The notes under the pieces are model-generated. The model was not told the origin of the DNA. It saw only the letters and a program-made list of their open reading frames with translations, and did no database searches. Position numbers and translations under genes: made by a program. A DNA stretch of 18,794 nt from the NCBI GenBank assembly GCA_964342465.1, contig CAYFFQ010000027.1:1-18794 (forward strand). The letters are read 5' to 3'. The DNA comes from MGIIb-Q1 sp964342465. GTDB taxonomy: Archaea; Thermoplasmatota; Poseidoniia; Poseidoniales; Thalassarchaeaceae. Below, piece by piece: positions 7,637 through 15,720 of the stretch; the first letter of the stretch is position 1, and each line of letters begins with the position of its first letter.

Positions 7637-10141
7637 ATGCGCCGAGTGCTGACCTTGACTCTCATCTTGTTCACGGCTTCCATTATTCCGCTTCTCGCCA
7701 TTCCCGAAGCAGAGGCCGAGACATTGGCCAACGCCGGCACCGTGTTGGAGATTGACAGCCGCACAATCGGCATGTGGGAGACCTACGACGGACTGACACT
7801 CATCGTCAACGAGACCGGAGAGGTGACCGCCTACAACTTCAAGGAGGATGGCACATTCAATCAGGCGTGGAACTACTCATTGAACACATCAATAAACGCC
7901 GGGGCTCTCGACATTGTCCAACACCGGCTCGCTCTAGCCACCGATTCAGGGGTGGAAGTGATTTCCACCGAATTCCGCTCATGGCTCTATTCGATAACCG
8001 TCAACTCAGGTGTCGACGCCGTCGCCTGGGATGGGCAGGGCGACCTGTGGGTCAGCGACCGCTCACAACGCTACGCAATCGAATATGATGACAATGTGGC
8101 TACCGGAGTGACGACCCAGTCACATCTCATCAAGATAACCGCTGCGTTGGGCATGCCGGACGGTAGAGTGGTGACTGGTGGGAGGGACCTTGTCGTGCGC
8201 GTCAGTTGGGCTAACGGAACCATCGAAACAGACCTGATGGACATCGCCAGTGATGTCGTCGGCCTCTACCTGATTCAGAACGAGTCGACACTCCTCGCCG
8301 TCTCTGACAATGGTCAGATGGTCTTCTATTCGACCACCGACTGGCAGAAGACCGGAGACATCTATCTCGACAGCGGCGGCATCATCCGTTCGGTGAAGGA
8401 GAATAGCGATGGTGACCTCATAGTCGGGACCCACAACGGCCACATGAAGGTGATAGGGGGAGAGAACCTGAACGAGAAGGATTCATTCTCTCAACTCGGT
8501 GAGATAGTCGGGGTGAAGTTGGTTGGTCAGTCAGCCTTCTGGATACTCGCCTCCTACTCCGACAAATCAGAGGTAGTGATGTTTGACCTTGACTCTGACT
8601 CGGATGGAGTCGTCGATGCATTGGATGCATTCCCCGCAGACCCGACCCAGCAACATGACAGGGATGGTGACGGGTGGGGGGACAACCCTCTCGGAAACAA
8701 CCCCGACCGCTACCCTGACGAAGAATCTCAGTGGGTCGACAGTGATGGTGATGGCAGGGGCGACAACGCCTCGGGAGCCAACGGCGACCTCTTCCCCGAC
8801 AACCCTGACCAGTATCAGGATAGTGATGGAGACAACTACGGAGACAACCCCCTCGGTCTGAACGGAGACCACTTCCCAGACGATGCAAGCCAGTGGCTTG
8901 ATAGTGACGGAGATGGACTTGGTGACAACCCCGACGGCACCGACCCCGACGACTGCCCGACCTCACCGGGAACCTCGTATGAGGACAGAGATGGATGCCC
9001 AGACTCTGACAAGGACGGTTTCTCGAATCCGCGCGCTGAAGAGATTCCATGCTCAGCGACCAACCCCGACGGACCAGACGCCTATCCGCAGGATGCGACA
9101 CAGTGGTGTGACACCGACGAGGACAACTATGGCGACAATCTGAGTGGCAACAACCCCGACTGGTGTCCCGCAGAATGGGGCAACAGCACCCGCGGCATCT
9201 ACTTTGACAGCGAGTTGAACAAGTATGTGACCATTCAGAGGTTCGGATGCGTCGACAACGATGGAGATGGCTACGAGGACAGCGGTGAGAAAGATGGACT
9301 CACCGACTGGTCGACTAACAAGACCGAGTGGGTTGACAGCGACAGGGACGGAGTCGGTGACAATGCCGATTGGGACGACCTCGACCCCAATGTCGCCACT
9401 CTCGAAAAGTACTGTATCAAGTATCCAGAGGACTACAACAACTGCGAGGTGGTCTACGATGCAACCGGCTCGGAAGACCCATCCAGCGACATGACAGCAT
9501 CTGAGAAGAGGATGCAACTGCTGAAGGAGTTCGTCATCTATGGTGGTGGAATCGGTGTCGGGTTGATTGCCGGTATTCTTCTGCTCTGGGGTCTGGTCGG
9601 ATTCGTCCGTTCAGCCATCGAAAAGCGTTCACCCGACGCGCAATACACTCACCGCGACGCCATGAAGGAAGTTAACGCCTGGGAGGAGGGAGAGGAGTTC
9701 ACCCCGCGCGGGGGCATCACCGATGAGAAGGGATGGGAGGGCGAAAAACTCGGAGATGGAGTGACTGAAGAGCAACTCTGGGACTTGGCTGAGGAGATAG
9801 CCACGCCGTCGGCCGTTCCAGATTCCACCATGTTTTCTGAGGCCGATGATTCTGAACCAGCCGCAGCGACTTCCCCCCCAGCAACATCTGCGGCGGCGGC
9901 CACGGTGGTTGAACCGGCGACGGGTGCGATTGCTGAGCCGGAACCAGTAGCCGAGGCGGAGCCGGCGGCTCCCGCGCCACTGCCTGCGCCGGAACCTGCG
10001 CCGACTTCCACACCCGCGCCGATGACTGAACTGCCCGCCGGCGCGCCACCGCTACCTGAAGGTGGCCTGCCGGCAGGCTGGACCATGGAGCAGTGGGCCT
10101 ACTATGGCGGGCAGTGGTGGGAAGCGAAGAACCGGCAGTGA
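7637..10141 (+). CDS. Membrane-anchored surface protein with Asp-rich (thrombospondin type 3-like) repeats
   Basis: An 834-residue protein exported to the cell surface. Residues 1-28 form a signal peptide ending in an AEAEA-type site. Residues 30-315 are repetitive beta-strand sequence of the kind seen in beta-propellers (WDGQGDLWVSD, DNGQMVFYSTTDW, DGDLIVGTHNGHM). Residues 317-590 hold about eight Asp-rich DSDGDGxGD units separated by NPLGxNPDxFPDxxxQW spacers, resembling thrombospondin type 3 repeats that bind calcium. One transmembrane helix lies at about 633-657, followed by basic residues (inside). The tail (660-805) is acidic and then Pro/Ala/Glu-rich, and ends with GLPAGWTMEQWAYYGGQWWEA (810-830). 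That end motif is, to my knowledge, common at the cytoplasmic C-terminus of Group II archaeal membrane proteins. Adhesion or calcium-dependent envelope binding is inferred. No good ribosome site lies close to the ATG; the gene may be leaderless. Confidence 0.88.
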   Translation: MRRVLTLTLILFTASIIPLLAIPEAEAETLANAGTVLEIDSRTIGMWETYDGLTLIVNETGEVTAYNFKEDGTFNQAWNYSLNTSINAGALDIVQHRLALATDSGVEVISTEFRSWLYSITVNSGVDAVAWDGQGDLWVSDRSQRYAIEYDDNVATGVTTQSHLIKITAALGMPDGRVVTGGRDLVVRVSWANGTIETDLMDIASDVVGLYLIQNESTLLAVSDNGQMVFYSTTDWQKTGDIYLDSGGIIRSVKENSDGDLIVGTHNGHMKVIGGENLNEKDSFSQLGEIVGVKLVGQSAFWILASYSDKSEVVMFDLDSDSDGVVDALDAFPADPTQQHDRDGDGWGDNPLGNNPDRYPDEESQWVDSDGDGRGDNASGANGDLFPDNPDQYQDSDGDNYGDNPLGLNGDHFPDDASQWLDSDGDGLGDNPDGTDPDDCPTSPGTSYEDRDGCPDSDKDGFSNPRAEEIPCSATNPDGPDAYPQDATQWCDTDEDNYGDNLSGNNPDWCPAEWGNSTRGIYFDSELNKYVTIQRFGCVDNDGDGYEDSGEKDGLTDWSTNKTEWVDSDRDGVGDNADWDDLDPNVATLEKYCIKYPEDYNNCEVVYDATGSEDPSSDMTASEKRMQLLKEFVIYGGGIGVGLIAGILLLWGLVGFVRSAIEKRSPDAQYTHRDAMKEVNAWEEGEEFTPRGGITDEKGWEGEKLGDGVTEEQLWDLAEEIATPSAVPDSTMFSEADDSEPAAATSPPATSAAAATVVEPATGAIAEPEPVAEAEPAAPAPLPAPEPAPTSTPAPMTELPAGAPPLPEGGLPAGWTMEQWAYYGGQWWEAKNRQ

Positions 10142-10191
10142 CCCACTACCCCCCCAATACCAACGGTAGCGTCTGGTTCGACCCACAGGAT

Positions 10192-10238
10192 CCCCTTTGT
10201 ATCGGAAAATAAAATTCAAAGGGGTTTCTGATAACCCC
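10192..10238 (+). terminator. Two overlapping alternative hairpins
   Basis: cccctttg (10192-10199) pairs perfectly with caaagggg (10217-10224). The ggggtt at 10221-10226 can instead pair perfectly with aacccc at 10233-10238. The two stems share ggggs and exclude each other. They lie 51 bases after the surface-protein stop and 36 bases before the macrodomain frame. They may be a terminator or an attenuator-like switch; function is inferred only. Confidence 0.45.
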
Positions 10239-10273
10239 TCGCATCTTATCCGAAACGATTTGTTGATAAATGG

Positions 10274-10825
10274 GTGTTTATTCCGAAAAACATGGCTGAA
10301 TTTTTAGTGGAAGTTATTCAAGGAGATATCACTAAAATATCCGCGGAAGCAATAGTAAACGCTGCAAACGAAAGAATGCTTGGTGGAGGCGGAGTTGATG
10401 GTGCAATTCACAGAGCAGCAGGCTCTCGTTTGGTAGATGCATGTAGAATGGTAGAGGAAACCTCGCCCGGTGTCCGTTGCCCTACCGGCGAGGCTAGGAT
10501 AACTCCAGCATTTGACTTGCCTGCCATCCATGTAATTCACACAGTTGGCCCCATATGGCGGGGTGGTACACGAGGAGAAGATGAGTTGTTAGCCTCTGCT
10601 TATCGTTCGTCAATGGAACTCGCACACAAAAATCAGTGTTCATCAATCTCGTTTCCCTCAATAAGCACTGGAGTTTTCAATTTCCCATTTGAAAGAGCGT
10701 GTGAGATTGCATTGAAAGTTATCTATGAATTCGAAAACAGGGGTGGAATAGAGTCAGTAAAACTGGTCTGCTTTTCATCTCATGATTATGAAAAATACTC
10801 TGAAAAACTCCGAAATTTCCGGTAA
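10274..10825 (+). CDS. Macrodomain protein (O-acetyl-ADP-ribose deacetylase / ADP-ribose hydrolase type)
   Basis: A 183-residue single macrodomain, which binds ADP-ribose and probably hydrolyses O-acetyl-ADP-ribose or ADP-ribosyl-protein bonds in the cytoplasm. Visible family motifs, numbered from the GTG at 10274, are GDIT (17-20), NAAN (29-32), GGGGVDGAIH (37-46), TGEA (71-74) and the loop SISTGVFNFP (129-138). This pattern is typical of the YmdB/MacroD-like group, and the length is normal for the family. The ATG at 10292 is an equally good start (MAEFLVEV), and neither has a clear ribosome site. Codons end in A or T (aaa, ata, gca, gaa) far more often than in neighbouring genes, which favour gag, ctc and gtc. 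This points to acquisition from another source. No ADP-ribosyltransferase gene is visible nearby. Confidence 0.92.
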   Translation: MFIPKNMAEFLVEVIQGDITKISAEAIVNAANERMLGGGGVDGAIHRAAGSRLVDACRMVEETSPGVRCPTGEARITPAFDLPAIHVIHTVGPIWRGGTRGEDELLASAYRSSMELAHKNQCSSISFPSISTGVFNFPFERACEIALKVIYEFENRGGIESVKLVCFSSHDYEKYSEKLRNFR

Positions 10826-10984
10826 AAGTGCAAAGGGTATCAATTGATGTCCCTTCCAACAGGCGTTTCAAGGATGGCTACCCATCCAACAGGTTGTACC
10901 TAGAGAAAGGCAATTCTTCCACCCGTCCAACTCCACCCATCCACACGGAGAGAAGAAGACGAACCCCTCCCCAACACCACCACA

Positions 10985-11248
10985 TCAGTGGAAATGCACC
11001 GGCAACCGCGCTTTCATCGAAGCGAGAGTAGGACCGGCCACCATCGGGTTCCCCTCAGCATCCCTAACCTGATTGGCCAACAGCCACAGCAGCGAGTTCC
11101 ACACACTCTTGCTCGCATGAAGCTCAATTTCATTGGCCGCCGCCAAGGCGAGAAGAGTCGCCTCCTCACCACCCTTGTCAAACAGACCCTTGACCAGCGT
11201 CTCAGCGCCAATCCAGAAAGCAGGAGCCTGTCCCTTCACATCTCTCAC
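10985..11248 (-). CDS. Small protein translationally coupled to the RHH-like gene; possible degenerate PIN domain
   Basis: An 87-residue protein. Its GTG start overlaps the TGA stop of the upstream gene (GTGA at 11248-11245), strong evidence for a genuine two-gene unit. The segment PAFWIGAETLVKGLF followed by EEATLLALAAANEIELHASKSVWNSLLWLL resembles the first half of a PIN nuclease domain. However, the first catalytic Asp is replaced and the protein stops far short of the usual length of about 130 residues. Either it is a decayed toxin or the resemblance is accidental. No other family is recognised. I am fairly sure it is a gene and unsure what it does. Confidence 0.55.
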   Translation of the reverse strand: MRDVKGQAPAFWIGAETLVKGLFDKGGEEATLLALAAANEIELHASKSVWNSLLWLLANQVRDAEGNPMVAGPTLASMKARLPVHFH

Positions 11249-11487
11249 CCCTTGAATGGAGAGAGTTCCAAACGCTCTACCAAGTCAGCGACATCGACAT
11301 CGGCTATGGCAGCCAGTGAATCATTCAGTGAATCCCTGTCATCACCGAGGAGATTTGTGCGATAGACCTTGACCATGTGTTGCAGCAGGTCATCCACACT
11401 ACGAAAATCACCCATGGAACGCATCTGGTTCAACTGTCTTCGTACCCCGAAACTAACGCTTACCGAAGTCATTTCTGGAGAGCCCAT
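11245..11487 (-). CDS. Small ribbon-helix-helix-like DNA-binding protein (partner of ParA or antitoxin)
   Basis: An 80-residue protein from the ATG at 11487, preceded by aaggtgat; a longer form from the ATG at 11520 adds 11 residues. The pattern SVSVSFGVRRQLNQMRSMGDFRSVDDLLQHMVKVYR has a short beta-like strand followed by two helices, as in ribbon-helix-helix proteins. The acidic C-terminus (SLNDSLAAIADVDVADLVERL) could bind a partner. It lies downstream of the ParA gene on the same strand, behind a spacer with two 15-base direct repeats, and overlaps the next gene by 4 bases. Small RHH proteins act as centromere-binding partners of ParA in many partition systems and as antitoxins in VapBC-type pairs; the sequence alone does not decide. 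Confidence 0.6.
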   Translation of the reverse strand: MGSPEMTSVSVSFGVRRQLNQMRSMGDFRSVDDLLQHMVKVYRTNLLGDDRDSLNDSLAAIADVDVADLVERLELSPFKG

Positions 11488-11579
11488 TTCATCACCTTGG
11501 AGCAGGTTGGACAACCACATCTATAGAAGCATGACGGTCTGAGGGGGTGGCTTGAGGCTGTTTTTCGCGGCATCATCGC

Positions 11580-11627
11580 GTCGCGGCAACCCGCCTCCCG
11601 TCCTTCGATTGTGTCGCGGCAACCCGC
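11580..11627. repeat. Pair of 15-base direct repeats with internal dyad
   Basis: gtcgcggcaacccgc occurs at 11580-11594 and again, identically, at 11613-11627, offset by 33 bases. Each copy contains gcgg-caac-ccgc, a 4-base dyad. The pair lies between the ParA stop (11704) and the start of the RHH-like gene, where an operator or centromere-like site would be expected. Confidence 0.65.
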
Positions 11628-11703
11628 TTTCCGAATCCCTTCTCCTCGTCAAAGCCCCGCAAGACTTTCTGCTCGGAGTTAGGTTAGTAGCGAGTTCCAC
11701 CCA

Positions 11704-12666
11704 TCATTCGCCGACTTCCGCCTGCTTGATGCGGTGCATCTTCAGTCGGCTGGTCTCCCTCACCCCATACTTGTGGCGCAGTTTCTTCACCCGTTCGGAG
11801 ACCTCCCGAGCGAGCGACCAGTAGGCTTGTGACCCCTTGTTGGTGCGGGTCGGTTTCTTGAGGATGACCACCGGAGCCCCCTCCATAGGTGCCTCTGCGA
11901 CGGAGATGATACGTGGAATCATGGTTTGGAAGACCTGTTTCTCGAAATGCCGCCGTACCTCACTGGATACCGTGTTGCACAGTCTGGTCTTCTGGTACAT
12001 CGTCAGAGCGATGCCGAACAGTTTGAGGTGTGGGTTGATTCTCTGTTGTATGAGTTTGATGGAGTTCATCAGTTGTGACATCCCTTCCAAGGCGTAGTAT
12101 TCTGTCTGCACAGGGATGAGTACCCAATTTGCTGCCGCTAGAGCGTTGATGGTCAACAGACCGAGGCTCGGTGGAGTGTCGATGATGATGTAATCGAACT
12201 CATGGATTGCCTTGGCCAAACCCTCTTTGAGCCGCGTCTCCCTTCCTATTCTGGTAGCCAACTCGATTTCCGCTCCAGAAAGTTGGATGTTGGAAGGGAG
12301 CAACCAGAGATTCTCCACCTTGAGTGATTTAGGTGCGCTCTTGCCGTGGTGATTCTTCCACGCCTCCCGCATGTGGTCGGTAATCATCTCAGGGCTGAGC
12401 AGATATTCATCGATGACCGGCAATTCCTCGCCGAGGTCGTTCATCAGCAGGTCATACACCGTTCTCTCGAATTTGCTCTTGTTGATTCCGAAGGATGTCG
12501 AGCCGTTTCCCTGCGGGTCGAGGTCGACGAGCAGGACCTTGGCAGCATCCACACCGCGGCTTGCATCCCCCTTGGCCAACGCGGTAGCGAGATTCACCGC
12601 AGTCGTGGTCTTGGCACAACCACCCTTCTGGTTGGTGCAGGCGATGACCATTTTGTATGGGTCCAT
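11704..12666 (-). CDS. parA: ParA/Soj-family partition ATPase
   Basis: A 320-residue P-loop ATPase of the ParA/MinD superfamily, which uses ATP-driven DNA binding to position or segregate DNA or other cargo. From the ATG at 12666 (ribosome site gagagg just upstream) it has a deviant Walker A, KGGCAKTTT at 14-22; the second signature Lys is present, but CA replaces the usual VG. It then has DLDPQGNGSTSFGI (Walker A'), a Walker B region YIIIDTPPSLGLLTINAL, PVQTEYYALEG, and a C-terminal AEAPMEGAPVV like the Soj SEAPSYGKPV. There is no N-terminal helix-turn-helix, as in chromosomal or type Ib ParA. An extra segment (around EYLLSPEMITDHMREAWKNHHGKSAPKS) is inserted before the VENLWLLPSN strand. 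No ParB is visible; the RHH-like gene downstream is the candidate partner. Confidence 0.92.
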   Translation of the reverse strand: MDPYKMVIACTNQKGGCAKTTTAVNLATALAKGDASRGVDAAKVLLVDLDPQGNGSTSFGINKSKFERTVYDLLMNDLGEELPVIDEYLLSPEMITDHMREAWKNHHGKSAPKSLKVENLWLLPSNIQLSGAEIELATRIGRETRLKEGLAKAIHEFDYIIIDTPPSLGLLTINALAAANWVLIPVQTEYYALEGMSQLMNSIKLIQQRINPHLKLFGIALTMYQKTRLCNTVSSEVRRHFEKQVFQTMIPRIISVAEAPMEGAPVVILKKPTRTNKGSQAYWSLAREVSERVKKLRHKYGVRETSRLKMHRIKQAEVGE

Positions 12667-12750
12667 ACTCCTCTCCCCCCTCGCTGAGTGTGCGCCTGCT
12701 TTCAACCTTAATCACTCCGACGACGGCATGTGCTCAAACCTCGTGACAAT

Positions 12751-12771
12751 CGGCCGCCTCGGATGCGGCCG
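12751..12771. other. GC-rich hairpin between moxR and parA
   Basis: cggccgc at 12751-12757 pairs perfectly with gcggccg at 12765-12771 around a 7-base loop. It lies about 40 bases after the MoxR stop on the minus strand and could end that transcript. There is no U-run, so the role is uncertain. Confidence 0.4.
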
Positions 12772-12809
12772 GGAATCGCCATCGCCGAGCCGATGCAGTG
12801 ACCGCGGAA

Positions 12810-13802
12810 TCACGCCGTCTGTATGACGGGTACGGGAACTTCGGAGAGAATCTTGCGGGTGATGTGCATACCGGTGATGCCTCTAATCTTCGCTTCAGGC
12901 TTGAGAACGATTCTGTGGCTGATGATCTGCAGTGCCACACCCTTGATGTCGTCCGGAATCACATAATCGCGCCCATCGATGGCCGCTGCCGCCCTGCCGG
13001 TCTTGAACAGCGACTGGCTGGCACGTGGTGAAGCTCCGGTGATAACGCGGTGGTCCTCACGGGTCCTCTGGACCACTTCGACGATGTATGAGAGAATCGC
13101 TGGGTCGATATGGACGGTCTCCAATGCTTTCTGCATGGCGACCACCTTCTTCGGAGAGGTGATCTGTTGCACATCGTGGTCGTCCTTTCCTCTGAGTTTC
13201 CTGCGGGCGAGAATCGCCTTCTCCTCTGAGCGGTCAGGGTAACCCATTGACATCTTCATCAGGAAACGGTCCATCTGTGCCTCTGGAAGTGGGTAGGTTC
13301 CCTCCTGTTCAATCGGGTTCTGGGTGGCGAGAACCACGAAAGGTGCCGGCAGTTTGTGGGTGATACCCTCGATGGTCACCTGTTTTTCTTCCATCGCCTC
13401 AAGGAGTGCCGCCTGAGTTTTGGGCGGGGCGCGGTTAATCTCGTCAGCGAGGAGGATGTTGGAGAAGAGAGGTCCGGGTCGGAGTTTGAACTCGCCCGCC
13501 TTCTGGTCGTACATGTAGGTCCCCATGATGTCCGAAGGGAGCAGGTCAGGGGTGAACTGCACACGCTTGAACTTACAGCCGAGAGCGCGTGCGAAGGTGT
13601 TGGCGAGAAGTGTCTTTGCAAGACCGGGGAAATCCTCGAGAAGCATGTTTCCATTGGACAGAATCCCGATTGTGACCTTCCTCAGGTTCTCCTGCTTTCC
13701 GATGATGACTTTCGATACTTCATTCATCAATCCGTTCGAAATTGCGCTGACGGTGGCGATCAAATCTCTTGTTCGGCCGTCTCCTCCCATAGTTGCCTGC
13801 AT
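12810..13802 (-). CDS. MoxR-family AAA+ ATPase
   Basis: A 330-residue AAA+ ATPase of the MoxR group, generally chaperone-like factors acting with von Willebrand A-domain proteins in complex assembly or metal insertion. Visible motifs are Walker A FPGLAKT (58-64), Walker B ILLADE (116-121) with EINRAPPKTQAALLEAMEE, sensor-1 LATQNP (158-163), PEAQMDRF (173-180), and the C-terminal lid with GASPRASQSLFKTGRAAA. Length is normal. The usual partners (DUF58 and VWA genes) are not visible in this window, so its cargo is unknown. It follows infB by 85 bases with a possible promoter of its own (TATA-like tttagtac), so it is probably transcribed separately. Confidence 0.93.
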   Translation of the reverse strand: MQATMGGDGRTRDLIATVSAISNGLMNEVSKVIIGKQENLRKVTIGILSNGNMLLEDFPGLAKTLLANTFARALGCKFKRVQFTPDLLPSDIMGTYMYDQKAGEFKLRPGPLFSNILLADEINRAPPKTQAALLEAMEEKQVTIEGITHKLPAPFVVLATQNPIEQEGTYPLPEAQMDRFLMKMSMGYPDRSEEKAILARRKLRGKDDHDVQQITSPKKVVAMQKALETVHIDPAILSYIVEVVQRTREDHRVITGASPRASQSLFKTGRAAAAIDGRDYVIPDDIKGVALQIISHRIVLKPEAKIRGITGMHITRKILSEVPVPVIQTA

Positions 13803-13843
13803 GGTGAACCCCCGCTCTTACAGGTTGCTGACCCGCCCGATTC

Positions 13844-13851
13844 GTACTAAA
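13844..13851 (-). promoter_or_regulatory. Possible TATA box of the MoxR gene
   Basis: The minus strand reads tttagtac about 42 bases before the ATG at 13802. The spacing allows a transcription start near 13820 with a short leader. The call rests on a single weak motif. Confidence 0.3.
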
Positions 13852-13887
13852 GGGTTGGGGGTTCGGCAGTCACGGCTGAATCACCGC

Positions 13888-15693
13888 TCAACGGCCCCAG
13901 AAGTGGTCACTACGCCGGTGTATCTTGATGATTTCAGAGAGAATCTCCTCCTCCAGTGGAGAGAGGTCCAACCTGCGAAGTTTCCTTACATGTGACTCAG
14001 GGACATCCACCAGCAGAACATCCTCTTCGTCCACCCCTCTGCCGATTGTGATGCCGGCGATGGCAACGGCCAATTCGTCGCCCTGCTTCGCCTCGGTCAG
14101 AACGTGGTCGCCATCTCGGATGGATTTGACTCGGCCCGCCTTCTCGCCGGCTACGGTCAGTAGCCGCTGGCCGACCTTGACCCTGCCCCCAAGCACCCGC
14201 ACACCGACCACGGCAGGGTCTGAACGTCGGAAGATGTGGTCTTCGAGGATGATGATACGGCCCGGATGGACGACATCCTCGCGGCTTTCCTCCTCCATTC
14301 TTCGCTTCGTCTCAGCGAGCCACTCCTCGTATTCCTCTAGGATGTGATAGATGATGTCTGAGCCGATGTGTTTGACACCCGCTTCACTGCTCTCCATCTC
14401 AGCCTGTGCTTCAGGTAAGATGCCTGAACTGAAGGTGAGGATAACGCGCTCCAATGGGTCGGATGAGACTGCCGCCGAGCGCACATCTCGGCGGGTGATG
14501 GGCCCGATGTTGGCGGCTCTGATTCTGATGTTGAGTGGCTCACCCGCCGCATCCTTCATACCCCTAATCTCAAAGGCCAGCGCCTCGAGTCCACCGAGAG
14601 TATCGGCTTTGATGGCGATACCCTCCTCATCCAAGTCGATTGAGATCTCACATTCCTCTGCTACAGCGGCGAGAATCTCAGGGCGTGATTCCTCATCGGG
14701 AATCACCCTGAGTGTGGTGCCGGCGAGAATCGCTTCGAGGTCGGGCGCACTCAATTTCAATCCTGCCGCCGCTGACACAGTTCCGACTGAATCCCACCTG
14801 TCTCCGGCATCTCTCATCTCGGACATACCCCTCGGGGAGAACATCCCCTTGATTCGTGTGGTCTGCGGTCCGTTTGGCGTCGCTACAGCGATTTCATCCC
14901 CTTTGGAGAGGCTGCCGCGGTGTAGGATGATATCGAGAGTCTTCCCAAGCCCCCTCTCCTCCTTCATTTCCAGCACCGTAGCCTCTGCCGCCCCGTGATG
15001 GTCAGCCAGTTGGTCAGATAGGAACTTCTCAGCAAGCCCGATGGTCACCGCAAGCAGGTCCTGAATCCCTTCACCTTCTTTGGCCGAACAAGGTACCATG
15101 GCGATGTTCTTGGTGAAATCGCTTATCTTGTCGTATCTCTCAAGATTGAATGAATGTTCACCGAACTGTCCCACCAACTGCCAATATTTCTGGTCGAAAA
15201 GAGCCATCACCTCCCTGTCCTGAGCGCGTAGTGACTGAGCCATCGAACGCCCTCTCCGAGCCTCCCAACCATGGATTCGGTCGACCTTGTTGCAGGCGAC
15301 GACGAACGGCGTTTTCGCCGCCCTGAGAATCCTCAGGGACTCCAAGGTCTGCGGTTTGCAGCCGTCTGCGATGTCGATGACGAGAATGGCGATGTCAGCC
15401 AGTGACCCCCCTCTCGCCCGCAGCGTCGAGAATGAGTGGTGTCCAGGGGTGTCAATGAACAGCAGACCGGGCGATTCGAACTCCTTGCCACCCATGAGAG
15501 GAGCACAGAGGTCGTTGAGCACTTCAGCAGGTACTTCCGTTGCCCCGATATGTTGGGTTATTCCCCCAGCCTCTCTAGCCATCACCGAAGCCTGTCGTTC
15601 TCCTCCAAGTGAACGGATGTGGTCGAGTAGACTCGTCTTACCATGGTCGACATGGCCGAGCACAGCGACGATTGGCTGTCTGCTTTCCACCAC
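13888..15693 (-). CDS. infB: Translation initiation factor aIF5B (archaeal IF2)
   Basis: The GTPase that promotes ribosomal subunit joining and initiator tRNA placement. The 601-residue length is typical of the archaeal form without an intein. The GTP-binding motifs are complete: GHVDHGKT (13-20), GGITQHIG (43-50), DTPGHHSF (81-88), NKVD (135-138) and SAKEG (203-207). These are followed by the beta-barrel domain (KGMFSPRGMSEMRDAG), the IF2-type domain III and a C-terminal barrel ending DHFWGR. The start is GTG at 15693 with gggtggt upstream; the next GTG (15690) is possible. It follows ndk by 27 bases and is probably co-transcribed with it. Confidence 0.97.
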   Translation of the reverse strand: MVESRQPIVAVLGHVDHGKTSLLDHIRSLGGERQASVMAREAGGITQHIGATEVPAEVLNDLCAPLMGGKEFESPGLLFIDTPGHHSFSTLRARGGSLADIAILVIDIADGCKPQTLESLRILRAAKTPFVVACNKVDRIHGWEARRGRSMAQSLRAQDREVMALFDQKYWQLVGQFGEHSFNLERYDKISDFTKNIAMVPCSAKEGEGIQDLLAVTIGLAEKFLSDQLADHHGAAEATVLEMKEERGLGKTLDIILHRGSLSKGDEIAVATPNGPQTTRIKGMFSPRGMSEMRDAGDRWDSVGTVSAAAGLKLSAPDLEAILAGTTLRVIPDEESRPEILAAVAEECEISIDLDEEGIAIKADTLGGLEALAFEIRGMKDAAGEPLNIRIRAANIGPITRRDVRSAAVSSDPLERVILTFSSGILPEAQAEMESSEAGVKHIGSDIIYHILEEYEEWLAETKRRMEEESREDVVHPGRIIILEDHIFRRSDPAVVGVRVLGGRVKVGQRLLTVAGEKAGRVKSIRDGDHVLTEAKQGDELAVAIAGITIGRGVDEEDVLLVDVPESHVRKLRRLDLSPLEEEILSEIIKIHRRSDHFWGR

Positions 15694-15720
15694 TCATACC
15701 ACCCTTCTCCCTGAATGAGA

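Noticed and set aside
8418..9517. Minus-strand open frames across the Asp-rich repeats
   Set aside because: Their repetitive translation simply mirrors the GAC/GGT repeat codons of the surface-protein gene.
10171..10185. ggttcgacc resembling a tRNA T-loop
   Set aside because: No cloverleaf can be drawn around it; the adjacent sequence pairs as the hairpins described instead.
10988..11365. Plus-strand open frame of 125 codons
   Set aside because: It overlaps the two minus-strand genes that share a GTGA junction and has no recognisable pattern; the minus-strand genes fit better.
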